Shown one piece after another: positions 41,429 to 51,992 of a stretch of DNA of 64,000 nt. Below the pieces are notes generated by a model that did not search any database, was not told the origin of the DNA, and was given only the letters and a program-made list of their open reading frames with translations. The translations under genes were made by a program, and so were the position numbers. Every line of letters begins with the position of its first letter. Position 1 is the first letter of the stretch. Origin of the DNA: an uncultured Oscillospiraceae bacterium (lineage in GTDB: Bacteria; Bacillota; Clostridia; Oscillospirales; Oscillospiraceae); NCBI GenBank assembly GCA_947630375.1, contig CANRHH010000011.1, positions 1 to 64,000 on the forward strand, written 5' to 3'.

Positions 41429-44161
41429 ATGGTAACAAATAAAGAAAATCTGCTGAAATTAGGCAAGAAGATCACCGACCGGATCCCCCAGATGCTGGGC
41501 CTGGAGGCCCTGACGGAGAATGACCCGGAATTTTGGGGCATGGTCAACGTGCTGGACGATGAGATGGTGGAGATCGCCCTGAAGATGAAGCAGCGGACCC
41601 CCACCTCCCTGGCGGAGATGGTCAAGCTCACCGGCAAGGACGAGGCCTATTTAGAGGCGAAGCTCCAGGAGATGGCCACCGTGGGCCTGCTGGAGTACAA
41701 CTGGGGCGACAAGGGCCTGCCCCACACCCGGGAAAACAAGCGCTATATCCTGCCTCTGTTCGTCCCCGGCATCGCGGAGCTGTTCAACATGAACAACAAG
41801 GTCATTGCCGAGCACCCGGAGGTGACGGACTTCTTCGAGCGCATGTCCTTCCTGCCCCTGGAGAAGGTGACCCCCATGGTGCCTCCCGGAGGCGCCGGCA
41901 TCGGTATGCACGTGATCCCCGTGGAGAAAGCCATCCCGGCGGAGTCTCAGTCTGTCAGCATCGAGCATATCTCCCACTGGCTCAAGAAATATGAGGGCCA
42001 TCTGGCCATCGCCCCCTGCTCCTGCCGCCGGTCCCAGTCCGTCCGGGGCGAGGGCTCCGGCGACGTGCAGTGCGACTGGTGCATGGGCGTAGGCGAATTT
42101 GCCGACTACACCACCGAGGTAGGCACCAGCCGGCCCATTACATATGACGAGGCCATGGCGATCCTCCAGCGGGCCGAGGATCTGGGCTATGTGCACCAGA
42201 TCACCAACATCGACGGGGAGAACAAGATCTTCGCCATCTGCAACTGCGCCCCCGGCGTATGCTACGCTCTGCGTACCTCCCAGTATTTCAACACCCCCAA
42301 CCTGTCCCGCAGCGCCTACCGGGCCCATGTGGACAAGGAGAAGTGCGTGGCCTGCGGCAAGTGCGTGGAGGTCTGCCCCGCCGGCGCTGCCAAGCTGGGC
42401 CAGAAGCTCTGCACCACCCACGGCCCCGTGACCTATCCCAAGCGGGAGCTGCCCGACGGCGCCAAGTGGGGCAAGGAGAAATGGAGCCCCAATTACAAGA
42501 ACGACAACCAGATCAACTGCTATGACACGGGCACTTCCCCCTGCAAGACCAACTGTCCCGCCCATATTGCCGTCCAGGGCTACATCAAGATGGCCGCTCA
42601 GGGCCGCTATCTGGACGCCCTGAAGCTCATCAAGCAGGATAACCCTTTCCCCGCCGTCTGCGGCAGCATCTGCAACCGCCGCTGCGAGGACGCCTGCACC
42701 CGCGGCAAGATCGACCGGGCCGTGGCCATTGACGAGATCAAGCGTTTCGTCGCCGAGCAGGAGCTGAAGGAGGAGAACCGGTACATCCCGCCTCTGAAGA
42801 ACTTCAAGTCGGACCTTTCTCCCTTTACCGAGAAGATGGCCGTGATCGGCGCGGGCCCCGCGGGCATGAGCTGCGCCTACTATCTGGCCAACATGGGCTA
42901 CCCCGTTACGGTGTTCGATAAAAATGCCGTCCCCGGCGGTATGCTCACCTTAGGCATCCCCAGCTTCCGCCTGGAGCGGGACGTGGTCAATGCCGAGATC
43001 GACGTGCTGCGCCAGATGGGCGTGGAGTTCAAGTGCGGCGTAGAGGTCGGCAAGGACGTGACCATCCAGCAGCTGCGGGACGAGGGCTATAAGAGCTTCT
43101 GCCTGGCCATCGGCGCCCAGAAGTCCTCTCCCCTTGGCATTCCCGGCCAGGAGTTGGAGGGCGTGATGGGCGGCGTGGAGTTCCTGCGCCAGGTGAACCT
43201 GGGCCAGGCCCCCGCCATCGGCAAGCGCTGCGCCGTTATCGGCGGCGGCAACGTGGCCATGGACGTGTGCCGCACGGCCCTGCGCGTAGGCGCGGAGAAC
43301 ACCTATGTGGTCTACCGCCGCAGCCAGGAAGAGATGCCCGCCGATAAGGACGAAGTGGCCGAGGCCATGGAAGAGGGCGTGCAGTTTAAGTTCCTCTGCG
43401 GCCCCGCCGAGGTCCTGGGTGCCGATGGCAAGGTCACCGGGCTCAAGGTGGAGCTCATGGAGCTGGGCGAGCCTGACGCCAAGGGCCGCCGCAAGCCCGT
43501 GGGCACCGGCCAGTTTGAAGTCATCGAAGTGGACTCCGTCCTCTCCGCCATCGGCCAGCAGGTCGAGTGGGGCAGCCTGGACGTGGGCGAGCTGAAGACC
43601 GACGCCAAGGGCCTGGCCCAGGCGGACCCGGTCACCTATCAGACCGCCCAGAGCGACATCTTCACCTGCGGCGACGTGTACACCGGCCCCAAGTTCGCCA
43701 TCGACGCCATTGCCGCCGGCCGGGAGGCCGCCACCTCCATGCACCGTTTCGTGCACCCCGGTCAGAGCCTGACCCTGGCTCGGAACCTCCGGCACTTTAT
43801 CGAGCTGAATAAAGACGATCTGGCCATCCCGGTGGACAGCTTCGACAATGCCCAGCGCCAGGTGCCCGCCCACGACCCCGCCAAGGCCAAGACCTTCTCC
43901 AACGACCGGCTGCCCTTCACCGAGGAGCAGGTCAAGAAGGAGGCGGCCCGCTGCCTGGGCTGCGGCGCCACCGAGGTGGACGAGAACCAGTGCATCGGCT
44001 GCGGCCTGTGCACCACCAAGTGCGAGTTTGACGCCATCCATCTGCAGCGTGACCTGCCTGAAGCCAGCACCATGTACAAGGCCGAGGACAAGCTGAAGGC
44101 CATCCTGCCCTATGCCGCCAAGCGGGGCATCAAGATCGTCCGCTCCGGCAAAAAAGCCTAA
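41429..44161 (+). CDS. Multi-[4Fe-4S] FAD/NAD(P) oxidoreductase, paralogue of 8601-11384
   Basis: A 910-residue protein with the same architecture throughout. The N-terminal region ends in PPGGAGIGMHVIPVEKAIPA, followed by CSC and WC groups, CNC and the ferredoxin CVACGKCVEVCPAG. The GltD module has CKTNCPAHIAVQG and CNRRCEDAC, the FAD motif is VIGAGPAGMSC and the NAD(P) motif VIGGGNVAMD. The C-terminal ferredoxin has CIGCGLCTTKC. It stands alone, with its own promoter and terminator. It probably transfers electrons between NAD(P)H and ferredoxin or an unknown partner; glutamate synthase is not adjacent. Confidence 0.85.
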   Translation: MVTNKENLLKLGKKITDRIPQMLGLEALTENDPEFWGMVNVLDDEMVEIALKMKQRTPTSLAEMVKLTGKDEAYLEAKLQEMATVGLLEYNWGDKGLPHTRENKRYILPLFVPGIAELFNMNNKVIAEHPEVTDFFERMSFLPLEKVTPMVPPGGAGIGMHVIPVEKAIPAESQSVSIEHISHWLKKYEGHLAIAPCSCRRSQSVRGEGSGDVQCDWCMGVGEFADYTTEVGTSRPITYDEAMAILQRAEDLGYVHQITNIDGENKIFAICNCAPGVCYALRTSQYFNTPNLSRSAYRAHVDKEKCVACGKCVEVCPAGAAKLGQKLCTTHGPVTYPKRELPDGAKWGKEKWSPNYKNDNQINCYDTGTSPCKTNCPAHIAVQGYIKMAAQGRYLDALKLIKQDNPFPAVCGSICNRRCEDACTRGKIDRAVAIDEIKRFVAEQELKEENRYIPPLKNFKSDLSPFTEKMAVIGAGPAGMSCAYYLANMGYPVTVFDKNAVPGGMLTLGIPSFRLERDVVNAEIDVLRQMGVEFKCGVEVGKDVTIQQLRDEGYKSFCLAIGAQKSSPLGIPGQELEGVMGGVEFLRQVNLGQAPAIGKRCAVIGGGNVAMDVCRTALRVGAENTYVVYRRSQEEMPADKDEVAEAMEEGVQFKFLCGPAEVLGADGKVTGLKVELMELGEPDAKGRRKPVGTGQFEVIEVDSVLSAIGQQVEWGSLDVGELKTDAKGLAQADPVTYQTAQSDIFTCGDVYTGPKFAIDAIAAGREAATSMHRFVHPGQSLTLARNLRHFIELNKDDLAIPVDSFDNAQRQVPAHDPAKAKTFSNDRLPFTEEQVKKEAARCLGCGATEVDENQCIGCGLCTTKCEFDAIHLQRDLPEASTMYKAEDKLKAILPYAAKRGIKIVRSGKKA

Positions 44162-44184
44162 GCATTTACATCCAATACGACCAA

Positions 44185-44215
44185 AAAAGCTGAAGGTCAT
44201 CGACCTTCAGCTTTT
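44185..44215. terminator. Bidirectional terminator
   Basis: A 14-bp perfect stem (44185-44198 with 44202-44215) with a 3-base loop, A run on the left and TTTTTTT on the right. Its right arm contains the stop codon of the minus-strand membrane protein gene. Confidence 0.92.
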
Positions 44216-44650
44216 TTTGATCTCCTGCCGTCTTTTCTGCCAGCAGCCCAACAGGCTCAGGCCGAAGAGCATCAGCCAGACGGCGATATAATAGGGCCAG
44301 ATCCGCTCTGTCGGCAAAAAGCGCAGCAGCGTGGCGGCCAGGGGCAGCCCGGTAAGAAAATACAGCTGGGAAAAGAGGCCCAAGGTATTCTGCCAATAGG
44401 CCCCCAGGCCGATCTCCTGGATCAGCACCAGCGCCAGCATCACCAGCCCGGGCGCGTTCATCAGCGCCGCCTGGCCGGGAACCGAGCGCCGCCCGTCCGC
44501 AAAGCGGCCGCACAGCCAGGCCCAAACCATTAGGGGAAGGATGCTGCCGAAAAGCAGCGGAGCCGGGAGCAGCATCATCACAAAGTTCATCAGGTAGCCC
44601 ACCGCCAGCGGGAGCAGTCCCAGAAACAAAAGCCGAAACACGCGCCCCAT
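44207..44650 (-). CDS. Small four-helix membrane protein, unknown function
   Basis: A 147-residue hydrophobic protein with about four helices (near 5-27, 30-48, 64-84, 115-136) and a basic C-terminus (CWQKRRQEIKKS). It begins 3 bp after the ribF stop and is the last gene of the long translation operon. No family is recognised. Confidence 0.7.
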   Translation of the reverse strand: MGRVFRLLFLGLLPLAVGYLMNFVMMLLPAPLLFGSILPLMVWAWLCGRFADGRRSVPGQAALMNAPGLVMLALVLIQEIGLGAYWQNTLGLFSQLYFLTGLPLAATLLRFLPTERIWPYYIAVWLMLFGLSLLGCWQKRRQEIKKS

Positions 44651-44653
44651 GCT

Positions 44654-45559
44654 CTACTCCCCTCTCTTTTCAAAATAGGCCCGGGCCGACGCCGCGTCCC
44701 GGCGGATCTGGGCAAAAAGCTCTTCGCTGGAGGCAAACTTGCGCTCATCCCGGAGGAAGGAATAGAACTCCAGCCGGAGCTGACGCCCGTAGAGATTGCC
44801 GGAATAGTCCAGCAGATGGCTCTCCACCGTGACCCGGTCCCCCTCGCTGACCGTGGGCCGCACGCCCACATTGGTCACGGCGATATGGCTGCCGCCGTCC
44901 TCAAAAAAGACCCGGGCGGCATAGACCCCGTGCCGGGGCACCAGCACCCCCTCGGGAAAGCGCATATTGATGGTGGGCATCCCCATCCGGGTCCCCAAAT
45001 GGTAGCCGGAGCGGACCGTGTCCGCCAGGGTGTGGGGATGGCCCAGATAGCGCCTGGCCTGTTCCATCTCTCCGTCCAGGATCAGCTGACGGATGTATGT
45101 GGAGCTGACCACCCGCCCGTCCAACGTCACCGGCGGGATCACGTCACAGCCGACGCCCAGCTCCCGGCAGTAGGCCGCGATGTTTCCCGCCTTGCCCTCG
45201 CCCCGGTAGCCGCAGCTGAAATCGTGGCCAATGACGATCCAGCGGATATCCATTTCCCGGACGATGGAGTCGATAAACTCCCGCCAGGGCATACACATGA
45301 CCGACCGGCTGAAGTGCATGAACACCACGTTGTCGATGCCAAACAGGCGGCGGATCAGCTCCTCCCGCCCGGCGGCGCTGTTGATGAGGGGCACTTCCCC
45401 GCCGTACACCAAGTTGTCCGGATGGATATCGAAGCTGAGGACCGAGGGCACCAGCCCCTGTTCCTCCGCCCGCTGCCGGGTCCGCTCCAAAAGCGCCCCG
45501 TGGCCCAGATGGACCCCGTCAAAAAAACCCAGGGCTATGGCTCTCTGTATCTCTGACAT
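44654..45559 (-). CDS. ribF: Bifunctional riboflavin kinase/FAD synthetase
   Basis: A 301-residue enzyme that makes FMN and then FAD from riboflavin. The N-terminal FAD synthetase domain has GFFDGVHLGHGAL (about 11-23), SFDIHP and a WIVIGHDFSCGYRGEG block. The C-terminal flavokinase domain has GMPTINMRFPEG (about 191-202) and VTVESHLLDYSGNLYG. It follows truB with a 6-bp gap. Its place after truB is standard in Firmicutes. Confidence 0.95.
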   Translation of the reverse strand: MSEIQRAIALGFFDGVHLGHGALLERTRQRAEEQGLVPSVLSFDIHPDNLVYGGEVPLINSAAGREELIRRLFGIDNVVFMHFSRSVMCMPWREFIDSIVREMDIRWIVIGHDFSCGYRGEGKAGNIAAYCRELGVGCDVIPPVTLDGRVVSSTYIRQLILDGEMEQARRYLGHPHTLADTVRSGYHLGTRMGMPTINMRFPEGVLVPRHGVYAARVFFEDGGSHIAVTNVGVRPTVSEGDRVTVESHLLDYSGNLYGRQLRLEFYSFLRDERKFASSEELFAQIRRDAASARAYFEKRGE

Positions 45560-45565
45560 GAAAAA

Positions 45566-46438
45566 CTATACCTCGAAAAAGCTTTTGCGTATTTGGATCC
45601 GGCCATTCTCCGCCCGGCCTAAGGCCAGGAGATCCCCCGCCGGACCGTAGACCCGGCAGAGCCCGTCCGCCCCGGCCGGGGCATCGGCCCCGCCGCCGTT
45701 TCGGACGGACCGCTCCCCCGCCGCGCTGACGGTCACCGGGGGGACCCCGGCAAAGAGGCTGTCCAGCGGGAGCAGCAGCTTCTCCGCCTCCCCCCGGTCC
45801 GCCGCCTCCTGGACCTGCTCCAGCGTATAGGCCCCGGCCAGGGTATAAGCGCCCGCCTCCAGCCGCCGCAGGGAGCTCATGCAGCCGCCGCAGCCCAGAG
45901 CCCGGCCGATATCGTGGCACAGGGTGCGCACATAGGTGCCCTTGGAGCAGCGGATATCCAGCAGAACATCCTCCCCCGCCCGGCCGGCCAGCTCCAGGCT
46001 GTGCACGGTGACAGGCCGGGCCTGCCGCTCTACGCTGCCGCCCCGCCGGGCGATCTCATAGAGCTTCCGGCCCCGGACCTTGATGGCGGAGTACATGGGC
46101 GGGACCTGGAGGATCTCCCCGCGAAACGGCCCTAAAGCCTCCTCCAACTGCTCCGGAGAGATCTCCGGGGCCGTCCGGGCCAGTACCCGGCCGGTGATGT
46201 CCTGAGTGTCCGTCTCCAGGCCCAGGCGGAGCCCCGCTAAATAGCGCTTGTCGTGGCTCTCGGCAAACTCCACCGCCCGGGTGGCCCGGCCCAAAAAGAG
46301 GACCAGCAGCCCGGTGGCCATCGGATCCAGGGTGCCGGAGTGGCCGATGCGCCGCTCGTGCAGCACGCCCCGGAGCTTGGCCACCACATCGCTGCTGGTC
46401 CAGCCGGCGGGCTTGTCTATCAGCAGAATGCCGGTCAT
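45566..46438 (-). CDS. truB: tRNA pseudouridine-55 synthase
   Basis: A 290-residue enzyme that makes pseudouridine 55 in the tRNA T-loop. It begins MTGILLIDKPAGWTSSDVV; the catalytic Asp lies in GHSGTLDPMATGLL (about residue 40). RYLAGLRLGLETDTQDITG and GTYVRTLCHDIGRALG are typical. The start overlaps the nrnA-like stop by 4 bp (ATGA). Confidence 0.96.
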   Translation of the reverse strand: MTGILLIDKPAGWTSSDVVAKLRGVLHERRIGHSGTLDPMATGLLVLFLGRATRAVEFAESHDKRYLAGLRLGLETDTQDITGRVLARTAPEISPEQLEEALGPFRGEILQVPPMYSAIKVRGRKLYEIARRGGSVERQARPVTVHSLELAGRAGEDVLLDIRCSKGTYVRTLCHDIGRALGCGGCMSSLRRLEAGAYTLAGAYTLEQVQEAADRGEAEKLLLPLDSLFAGVPPVTVSAAGERSVRNGGGADAPAGADGLCRVYGPAGDLLALGRAENGRIQIRKSFFEV

Positions 46439-47388
46439 GACATGATCTCGTCGATCACGGCCAGCAGCATGGTCTTGGCCCGCTGGGGTGGCGCCGGAAT
46501 GGTACAGCCGGCGGCCATGGCGTGGCCGCCGCCGCCGAAAACGGCGCAGATCTCGCTGCTGCTCACCTCCGGCCCGGACCGGACGGACACCCGGCTCTCG
46601 CCGTTGTCCTGCTCCCGGATGGTGACGCTCACCAGGCTGCCCCGAAGGCGCCCGGCCAGCCCCGCCAGATCGTCCAGATCGTCCGCGGTAGCCCCGGCCT
46701 CCTCCAGCATCCGCCTGGTGACCGTAGCCACCACCACCCTGTCGTCCCGGTGGAAGCTCAAATTGGAATAGATGGCCCCCTCCAGCCGCAGCCGGGCGGC
46801 GGAGACCTTGCGGAAAAAGTCCGTGCTGACCTTGCCGCTGTCCGCCCCGTAGCCGATCAGCTCCGCGGCGGTGTGCAGGGTCCTGGCATTGGTGTTGAGA
46901 TATTGGAAGCAGCCCGTGTCTGTTGACACCGCTATGTACAGCAGCGTCGCCTCCTGGGGCGTGGGCGCGCCGTTGAGGGCCTTGACGATCTCCAGCACGA
47001 TCTCCCCGCAGGAGGAGCGCTCCGGGCGGATCAGCTCCCGGGGGGCAAAGTGGGTATTGATCTCATGATGGTCGATGCACAAATCGATCCCCAGCTCAAA
47101 GCCCTTGGGAAACTGGCTCTCGGACGCCACATCCACCGCCACATAGAAATCGAACATCTCCTCGCTGCCCACCGGGGCAAAAAAGGGCTCCGCATAGGGC
47201 CGCAGAAGGGCGCTGGTCTGGGGATTGGCGTACAGATAGGCGACCTTTCCCTTGCTGCGCAGGGCGCTGCACAGGGCGGCGGCGCTGCCCATGGTGTCCC
47301 CGTCCGGATTCTTGTGGGTCACCAGCAGGATCGCCTCATGCTCCAGCAGGAGCTTGGCGCACTCGGTGTATTTCATGATCTGGCTCAT
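46435..47388 (-). CDS. DHH-family phosphoesterase (NrnA-like)
   Basis: A 317-residue bifunctional oligoribonuclease/pAp phosphatase type. DHH-domain motifs are HKNPDGDTMGSAAAL (about 22-36), VAVDVAS, CIDHHEIN and the DHHA1 C-terminal GGGGHAMAAGCTI. NrnA degrades short RNA and 3'-phosphoadenosine phosphate. Some relatives also split cyclic dinucleotide products. It overlaps rbfA by 4 bp and truB by 4 bp, its usual place in Firmicutes. Confidence 0.92.
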   Translation of the reverse strand: MSQIMKYTECAKLLLEHEAILLVTHKNPDGDTMGSAAALCSALRSKGKVAYLYANPQTSALLRPYAEPFFAPVGSEEMFDFYVAVDVASESQFPKGFELGIDLCIDHHEINTHFAPRELIRPERSSCGEIVLEIVKALNGAPTPQEATLLYIAVSTDTGCFQYLNTNARTLHTAAELIGYGADSGKVSTDFFRKVSAARLRLEGAIYSNLSFHRDDRVVVATVTRRMLEEAGATADDLDDLAGLAGRLRGSLVSVTIREQDNGESRVSVRSGPEVSSSEICAVFGGGGHAMAAGCTIPAPPQRAKTMLLAVIDEIMS

Positions 47389-47750
47389 TGTCCCTCATCC
47401 TCATCTCCGGAGATATTCAGATCCTGGATCATCCGGCTGATCTTCGCCCCGTATTCAATGCTGTGGTCCAGCTCAAACACCAGTTCCGGCGTATAGCGCA
47501 GATTTAGAGAACTGCCCAGCTCCCGCCGGAGCCAGCCGGAGGCGGATTTCAGCCCTTTTTTAAACTCCTTCTCGCTCTCCAGCCCCAAAACCGACAGCCA
47601 GACCTTGGCATAGCGCAGGTCCCCGGTGGTCTCCACCCGGGTCACGCTGATCATCCCCTGCTGCACCCGGGGGTCCTTGACCTCCCGGAGCAGGGCCGAG
47701 AGCACCCGCTGGATATCGTCGTTGGTCCTGGTCAGTTTATTTGACGCCAT
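47385..47750 (-). CDS. rbfA: Ribosome-binding factor A
   Basis: A 121-residue KH-type protein that matures the 16S rRNA 5' end and 30S subunit. RTNDDIQRVLSALLREVKDPR at the N-terminus and LRYTPELVFELDHSIEYG near the C-terminus are typical. ATG at 47750 has AAGGAG six bases upstream. It follows infB by about 60 bp. Confidence 0.95.
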   Translation of the reverse strand: MASNKLTRTNDDIQRVLSALLREVKDPRVQQGMISVTRVETTGDLRYAKVWLSVLGLESEKEFKKGLKSASGWLRRELGSSLNLRYTPELVFELDHSIEYGAKISRMIQDLNISGDEDEGQ

Positions 47751-47812
47751 AATTGTCTCCTTCACACAGCCGGGTTACGGGCGCCCATTTTATGAGCGCC
47801 CGCCACACCGTT

Positions 47813-50191
47813 TCAGGCGTTGATCTGCTCCATCACGAAGCACTCGATCACATCGCCCACCTTGATATCGTTGAATTTCTCCACCTGCATCCCGCATTCG
47901 TAGCCGCTGGCGACCTCGCGCACATCGTCTTTGAAGCGGCGCAGGGAGGCCAGACTGCCCTCGTGGATCACAATGTTGTCCCGCAGGACACGGACCTCGC
48001 AGCCCCGCTGGATCTTGCCATCAGTGCAGTAGCAACCGCAGACGGTGCCCACCTTGGAGACCTTGTAGGTCTCCCGCACCTCGGCGTGCCCGATGACGTT
48101 CTCCTTGAACTTGGGGGCCAGCATCCCCTTCATGGCCGCCTCGATCTCGTTGATGCAGTCGTAGATGACCCGGTACATACGGATATCCACCTTGCTGCGG
48201 GAGGCGTTGCTCTGGGCGGCGGCGTCCGGCCGCACGTTGAAGCCCACGATGATGGCCCCCGAGGTGGCGGCCAGCATCACATCGGACTCGTTGATGGCGC
48301 CCACCGCGCTGTGGATCACCTTCACCCGCACCTCGTCGTTGGAGATCTTCTCCAGCGAGCTCTTGACCGCCTCGGCGGAGCCCTGCACATCGGCCTTGAC
48401 GATGATGTTGAGGGTCTTCATCTCGCCGGCCTGGATCTGGTTGAACAGGTCCTCCAAACTGACCTTCTTCACCGCGCCGGCGGTGCTGCTGCTCATTTGG
48501 ATGCGGCGCTCCTCGGCCAGCTCCCGGGCCATGCGCTCGTCGGCCACGGCGTTGAAGGTGTCGCCGGCGCTGGGCACCTGGTCCAGACCGGAGATCTCCA
48601 CCGGCGTGGAGGGGCCCGCCTCGCTGACCCGCTGGCCCTTGTCGTTGATCATGGTCCGCACACGGCCCACCGCGGTGCCGGCAATGATGATGTCCCCGGT
48701 CTTCAGCGTGCCGTTCTGGACCAGGACGGTCATGATGGGGCCGCGGCCCTTGTCCAGCCGGGCCTCGATCACGGTGCCCTTGGCAGCCCGGTTGGGATTG
48801 GCCTTCAGCTCCTGCACCTCGGCCAGGACCACCAGATTCTCCAGCAGGTTCTCGATGCCCATGCCGGTCTTGGCGGAGATGGGGCAGATGATCGTGTCGC
48901 CGCCCCACTCCTCGCTGACCAGGTCATATTCTGTCAGCTGCTGCTTGATACGGTCCGGGTTGGCGCCCACCGTATCCATCTTATTGATGGCCACCACCAC
49001 CGGGATCCCGGCGGCCTTGGCGTGGTTGATGCTCTCTACCGTCTGGGGCATGATGCCGTCGTCCGCGGCCACCACTAAGATGGCGATATCCGTCACCATG
49101 GCGCCCCGGGCGCGCATGGAAGTAAAGGCCTCGTGGCCCGGCGTATCCAGGAAGGTGATGGGGCTGCCGTTGATCTCCACGGTGTAGGCGCCGATGTGCT
49201 GGGTGATGCCGCCGGCCTCGCCGGAGACCACGTTGGCATGGCGGATATAGTCCAGCAGGGAGGTCTTGCCGTGGTCCACGTGACCCATGACCACCACCAC
49301 GGGGGCCCGGGGACGCAGATCCTCTTCCTTGTCCTCGCTGTCGTCGATGAGGCGCTCTTCCACCGTCACCACGACCTTCTTCTCCACCTTGCAGCCCAGC
49401 TCCATGGCCACCAGAGCCGCCGTGTCATAGTCTATGATCTCCGAAACGGACGCGAACACGCCCATCTTGAACAGCTGCTTGATGACCTCGGAAGCGGTCT
49501 TCTTCATGCGGGAGGCCAGCTCGCCCACGCTGATCTCGTCGGGGATCTCCACCTTCAGCTGCTGCTTCTTGGCGATCTCCAGCTGGAGCCGGTTCATCTT
49601 GTCCCGCTCCTCCTGGCGGCGCTTGGCAGAGGCCGCCTGGGAATTGGGCCGCTGCTTGGACTTGCTGTTGATCTTCTCCTTATTGCCCCGGCGCATACTG
49701 TTGTTGGCCTTGTTGCCCGCCATATCCTCGAAGCGCTCGTTGTACTTCTCGATATTGACGGCCGCGCCGCCCCGGGTGTCCACCACCCGCTTCTCCGCCA
49801 CCTGGCGGGGCACATGGGGCTTATCCTTCTTCGCCGGCCTGGGCGCCTCGGCGGCGGGGGCGGCGTTCTGGGGCCGCTCCGGCTGCCTGGGCGGGACCTT
49901 GCCGCCTTGGGGCGCATTGTTGGGCCCGGGGGCTGGCTTGCCCGGCTTCTTATCCTGGTCCGGGGCCGGAGCCGGGGCGGGCTTGGGCTTCACCTTGAAG
50001 ACCTCTTCCAGGCTCTCCACCTGGTTGTGCTGGGTCATATACTCAAAAATAACGTCCAGCTCATGATTCTCCAGAACCTGCATATGGTTCTTCGGAGCGG
50101 CCACATAATCCGTGAGTATCTGGGAGATCACCTTCGATGTCACGTTGAAATCCTTGGCTACCTCGTGGATTCTGTACTTAATCATGCTCAT
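47813..50191 (-). CDS. infB: Translation initiation factor IF-2
   Basis: A 792-residue GTPase that brings initiator tRNA to the 30S subunit. A short N-terminal IF2_N region ([17 protein letters not shown]) and a Pro/Ala/Lys-rich linker (about 65-160) precede a second IF2_N domain (about 205-255). The GTP-binding domain starts with [20 protein letters not shown] (about 300). DTPGHEAF and NKMDTVG follow, and the C-terminal domains are complete. ATG at 50191 has AAGGAGG eight bases upstream and overlaps the ylxQ stop. Confidence 0.97.
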   Translation of the reverse strand: MSMIKYRIHEVAKDFNVTSKVISQILTDYVAAPKNHMQVLENHELDVIFEYMTQHNQVESLEEVFKVKPKPAPAPAPDQDKKPGKPAPGPNNAPQGGKVPPRQPERPQNAAPAAEAPRPAKKDKPHVPRQVAEKRVVDTRGGAAVNIEKYNERFEDMAGNKANNSMRRGNKEKINSKSKQRPNSQAASAKRRQEERDKMNRLQLEIAKKQQLKVEIPDEISVGELASRMKKTASEVIKQLFKMGVFASVSEIIDYDTAALVAMELGCKVEKKVVVTVEERLIDDSEDKEEDLRPRAPVVVVMGHVDHGKTSLLDYIRHANVVSGEAGGITQHIGAYTVEINGSPITFLDTPGHEAFTSMRARGAMVTDIAILVVAADDGIMPQTVESINHAKAAGIPVVVAINKMDTVGANPDRIKQQLTEYDLVSEEWGGDTIICPISAKTGMGIENLLENLVVLAEVQELKANPNRAAKGTVIEARLDKGRGPIMTVLVQNGTLKTGDIIIAGTAVGRVRTMINDKGQRVSEAGPSTPVEISGLDQVPSAGDTFNAVADERMARELAEERRIQMSSSTAGAVKKVSLEDLFNQIQAGEMKTLNIIVKADVQGSAEAVKSSLEKISNDEVRVKVIHSAVGAINESDVMLAATSGAIIVGFNVRPDAAAQSNASRSKVDIRMYRVIYDCINEIEAAMKGMLAPKFKENVIGHAEVRETYKVSKVGTVCGCYCTDGKIQRGCEVRVLRDNIVIHEGSLASLRRFKDDVREVASGYECGMQVEKFNDIKVGDVIECFVMEQINA

Positions 50192-50619
50192 ACGCTACTC
50201 CTCCTTTTACCGATCCTCTTGTTTCTCTCCTGGGCTGCGGCCTGCTGCCGCTGCCGGGTCCTCTCGCTGCGCCGTTGGGCCTCCCGGGCCGTCTCTCCAT
50301 AGGTCTCCGGCCACTGCTGGGCCAGCAGCTGCATGAAAGCACCGGCAAAACCCGCGTCCAGTACCGCCGCCATGGAGCAGCCGTACACCCCTAAATGGGC
50401 GGACAGCTCCTCTTTGGTAAAGGGCAGAGGCACCGTCAGCACGCGCCGCCCCGCCGCGAACCCGGCCGCCCGCTTCCGGGCGTTGTCCGACGCGTCCGCC
50501 GCGACGAGCAGCAGCTTTGCCCGGCCGCCTTTCACCGCGGTGCCGGTATGGGTCTCTCCGATGGCGATGGCGCCGGCCCGGCGCATCAGGCCCAGGAGTT
50601 GAAGCGCTCTCTCCCTCAT
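50188..50619 (-). CDS. ylxQ: L7Ae-family RNA-binding protein (YlxQ-like)
   Basis: A 143-residue protein with the L7Ae/L30e fold: [21 protein letters not shown], then [21 protein letters not shown] basic C-terminal tail ([20 protein letters not shown]) is added. In Firmicutes this gene always lies between rnpM and infB, and the homologue binds K-turn RNA. Overlaps of 4 bp on both sides show coupling. Confidence 0.9.
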   Translation of the reverse strand: MRERALQLLGLMRRAGAIAIGETHTGTAVKGGRAKLLLVAADASDNARKRAAGFAAGRRVLTVPLPFTKEELSAHLGVYGCSMAAVLDAGFAGAFMQLLAQQWPETYGETAREAQRRSERTRQRQQAAAQERNKRIGKRRSSV

Positions 50620-50882
50620 CCGCCGTCCTCCACTTCCGCCATCAGCCGGTCATAGACCTCCCGGGGGATCTGGGCGGAAAAGGCCCGCTCCAGCGCCCTG
50701 GCCTTCATGGCTTTGGTCAGGCAAGCGCCGTCGCGGCAGAGATAAGCGCCCCGGCCGTTGGCCTTGCCTTTGAAATCCAGGCTGATCTCCCCCTCCGGGG
50801 AGCGCACCACCCGGATCAGCTCTTTCTTGGGCTTCATCTGGCGGCAGCCAAGGCACTGCCGCATGGGGATTTTCTTCTGCAC
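50616..50882 (-). CDS. rnpM: YlxR/RnpM-family protein (DUF448)
   Basis: An 88-residue protein with MRQCLGCRQMKPKKELIRVV and GRGAYLCRDGACLTKA, the signatures of the YlxR family. The Bacillus homologue binds RNase P RNA and modulates its activity (hence RnpM). It lies 18 bp after nusA and overlaps ylxQ. Confidence 0.92.
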   Translation of the reverse strand: MQKKIPMRQCLGCRQMKPKKELIRVVRSPEGEISLDFKGKANGRGAYLCRDGACLTKAMKARALERAFSAQIPREVYDRLMAEVEDGG

Positions 50883-50900
50883 CTGCCGCCGCCTCCTCTC

Positions 50901-51953
50901 TTAAGCCTCTGACGCGGGCTTGATGTCGATCTTATAGCCGGTGAGCTTTGCCGCCAGCCGGGCGTTCTGCCCCTCTTTGCCGATAGCCAGGGACAGCTGG
51001 GAATCCGGGACGATGACCCGGCAGCTCTTGCCGTCCTCCAGCATGGTGACGCTGACCACTTCCGAGGGGGACAGGGCCTCGGCGATGTACGCCTCCGGGT
51101 CCTCCTTATAATGGACCACGTCGATCTTCTCACCACCCAGCTCGTTGACGATGCTGGTCACCCGGCTGCCGCCGGGGCCCACGCAGGCGCCGATGGGATC
51201 CACATTGGGGTCTGCGGACCAGACGGCCATCTTGGTCCGGCTGCCCGCCTCCCGGGCGATGGACTTGATCTCCACCGTGCCGTCAAAGATCTCGGGCACC
51301 TCTAACTCGAACAGGCGCTTGACCAGGCCCGGATGGGTCCGGCTGATGAGGACCTGGGGCCCCCGGGTGGAATTGCGTACCTCCACCACATAGACCTTGA
51401 TCCGGTCCCCCTCGTTGAGGACCTCGGTCTTGATGCGCTCGTTGGCGGCCAGCATGGCCTCGGTAAACTCGCTGTTGGAGGAGATGCGGATGGAGACGCT
51501 GCCGTTTCTGGGCTCCACGTGGGACACCACGCCTGTGAGGATCTCATGCTCCTTGGAGGTGAACTCCTCATAGATGATCCCCCGCTCCGCTTCCCGGATG
51601 CCCTGGATGATCACCTGCTTGGCGGACTGGGCGGCAATGCGGCCGAACTTCTTGGTCTCCACCGGGATGGCCACGGTCTCCCCCAGCTTTGCCTTGCGGC
51701 TGATCTTCTTGGCGGCCTCCAGGTTGATCTCGTGGGAGGGGTCCTCCACCTGCTCCACCACCAGCTTGTTGACCACCATGTCGATCTGCTTTTTATCCTC
51801 GTCCAGCAGGATCTCCACATTGTCCTCGCACTCCGGGTTATCCCGCCGGAACGCGGCCAGCATGGCCTGCCGGATCTTATCATACATGTAGGAACGGGGG
51901 ATGCCCTTTTCCTTTTCGATGTCCGCGACTGCCTCAAAAAATTCTGCGTTCAT
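50901..51953 (-). CDS. nusA: Transcription termination/antitermination factor NusA
   Basis: A 350-residue NusA: N-terminal RNA polymerase-binding domain (1-125), an S1 domain ([20 protein letters not shown], about 135), and two KH domains ([11 protein letters not shown] near 243-253; [20 protein letters not shown] near 323-342). The C-terminal acidic repeats of E. coli NusA are absent, as in other Firmicutes. GGAG precedes the ATG. Confidence 0.97.
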   Translation of the reverse strand: MNAEFFEAVADIEKEKGIPRSYMYDKIRQAMLAAFRRDNPECEDNVEILLDEDKKQIDMVVNKLVVEQVEDPSHEINLEAAKKISRKAKLGETVAIPVETKKFGRIAAQSAKQVIIQGIREAERGIIYEEFTSKEHEILTGVVSHVEPRNGSVSIRISSNSEFTEAMLAANERIKTEVLNEGDRIKVYVVEVRNSTRGPQVLISRTHPGLVKRLFELEVPEIFDGTVEIKSIAREAGSRTKMAVWSADPNVDPIGACVGPGGSRVTSIVNELGGEKIDVVHYKEDPEAYIAEALSPSEVVSVTMLEDGKSCRVIVPDSQLSLAIGKEGQNARLAAKLTGYKIDIKPASEA

Positions 51954-51992
51954 TTTGTTTCTCCATTCTCTCCGTATCGTATGATGATTGAT

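Noticed and set aside
42950..44200. 416-residue minus-strand reading frame
   Set aside because: Antisense to the 910-residue oxidoreductase; same low-complexity composition.
47753..50302. Two long plus-strand frames over infB
   Set aside because: Antisense to infB, rich in His/Leu/Gly/Asp; no SD.
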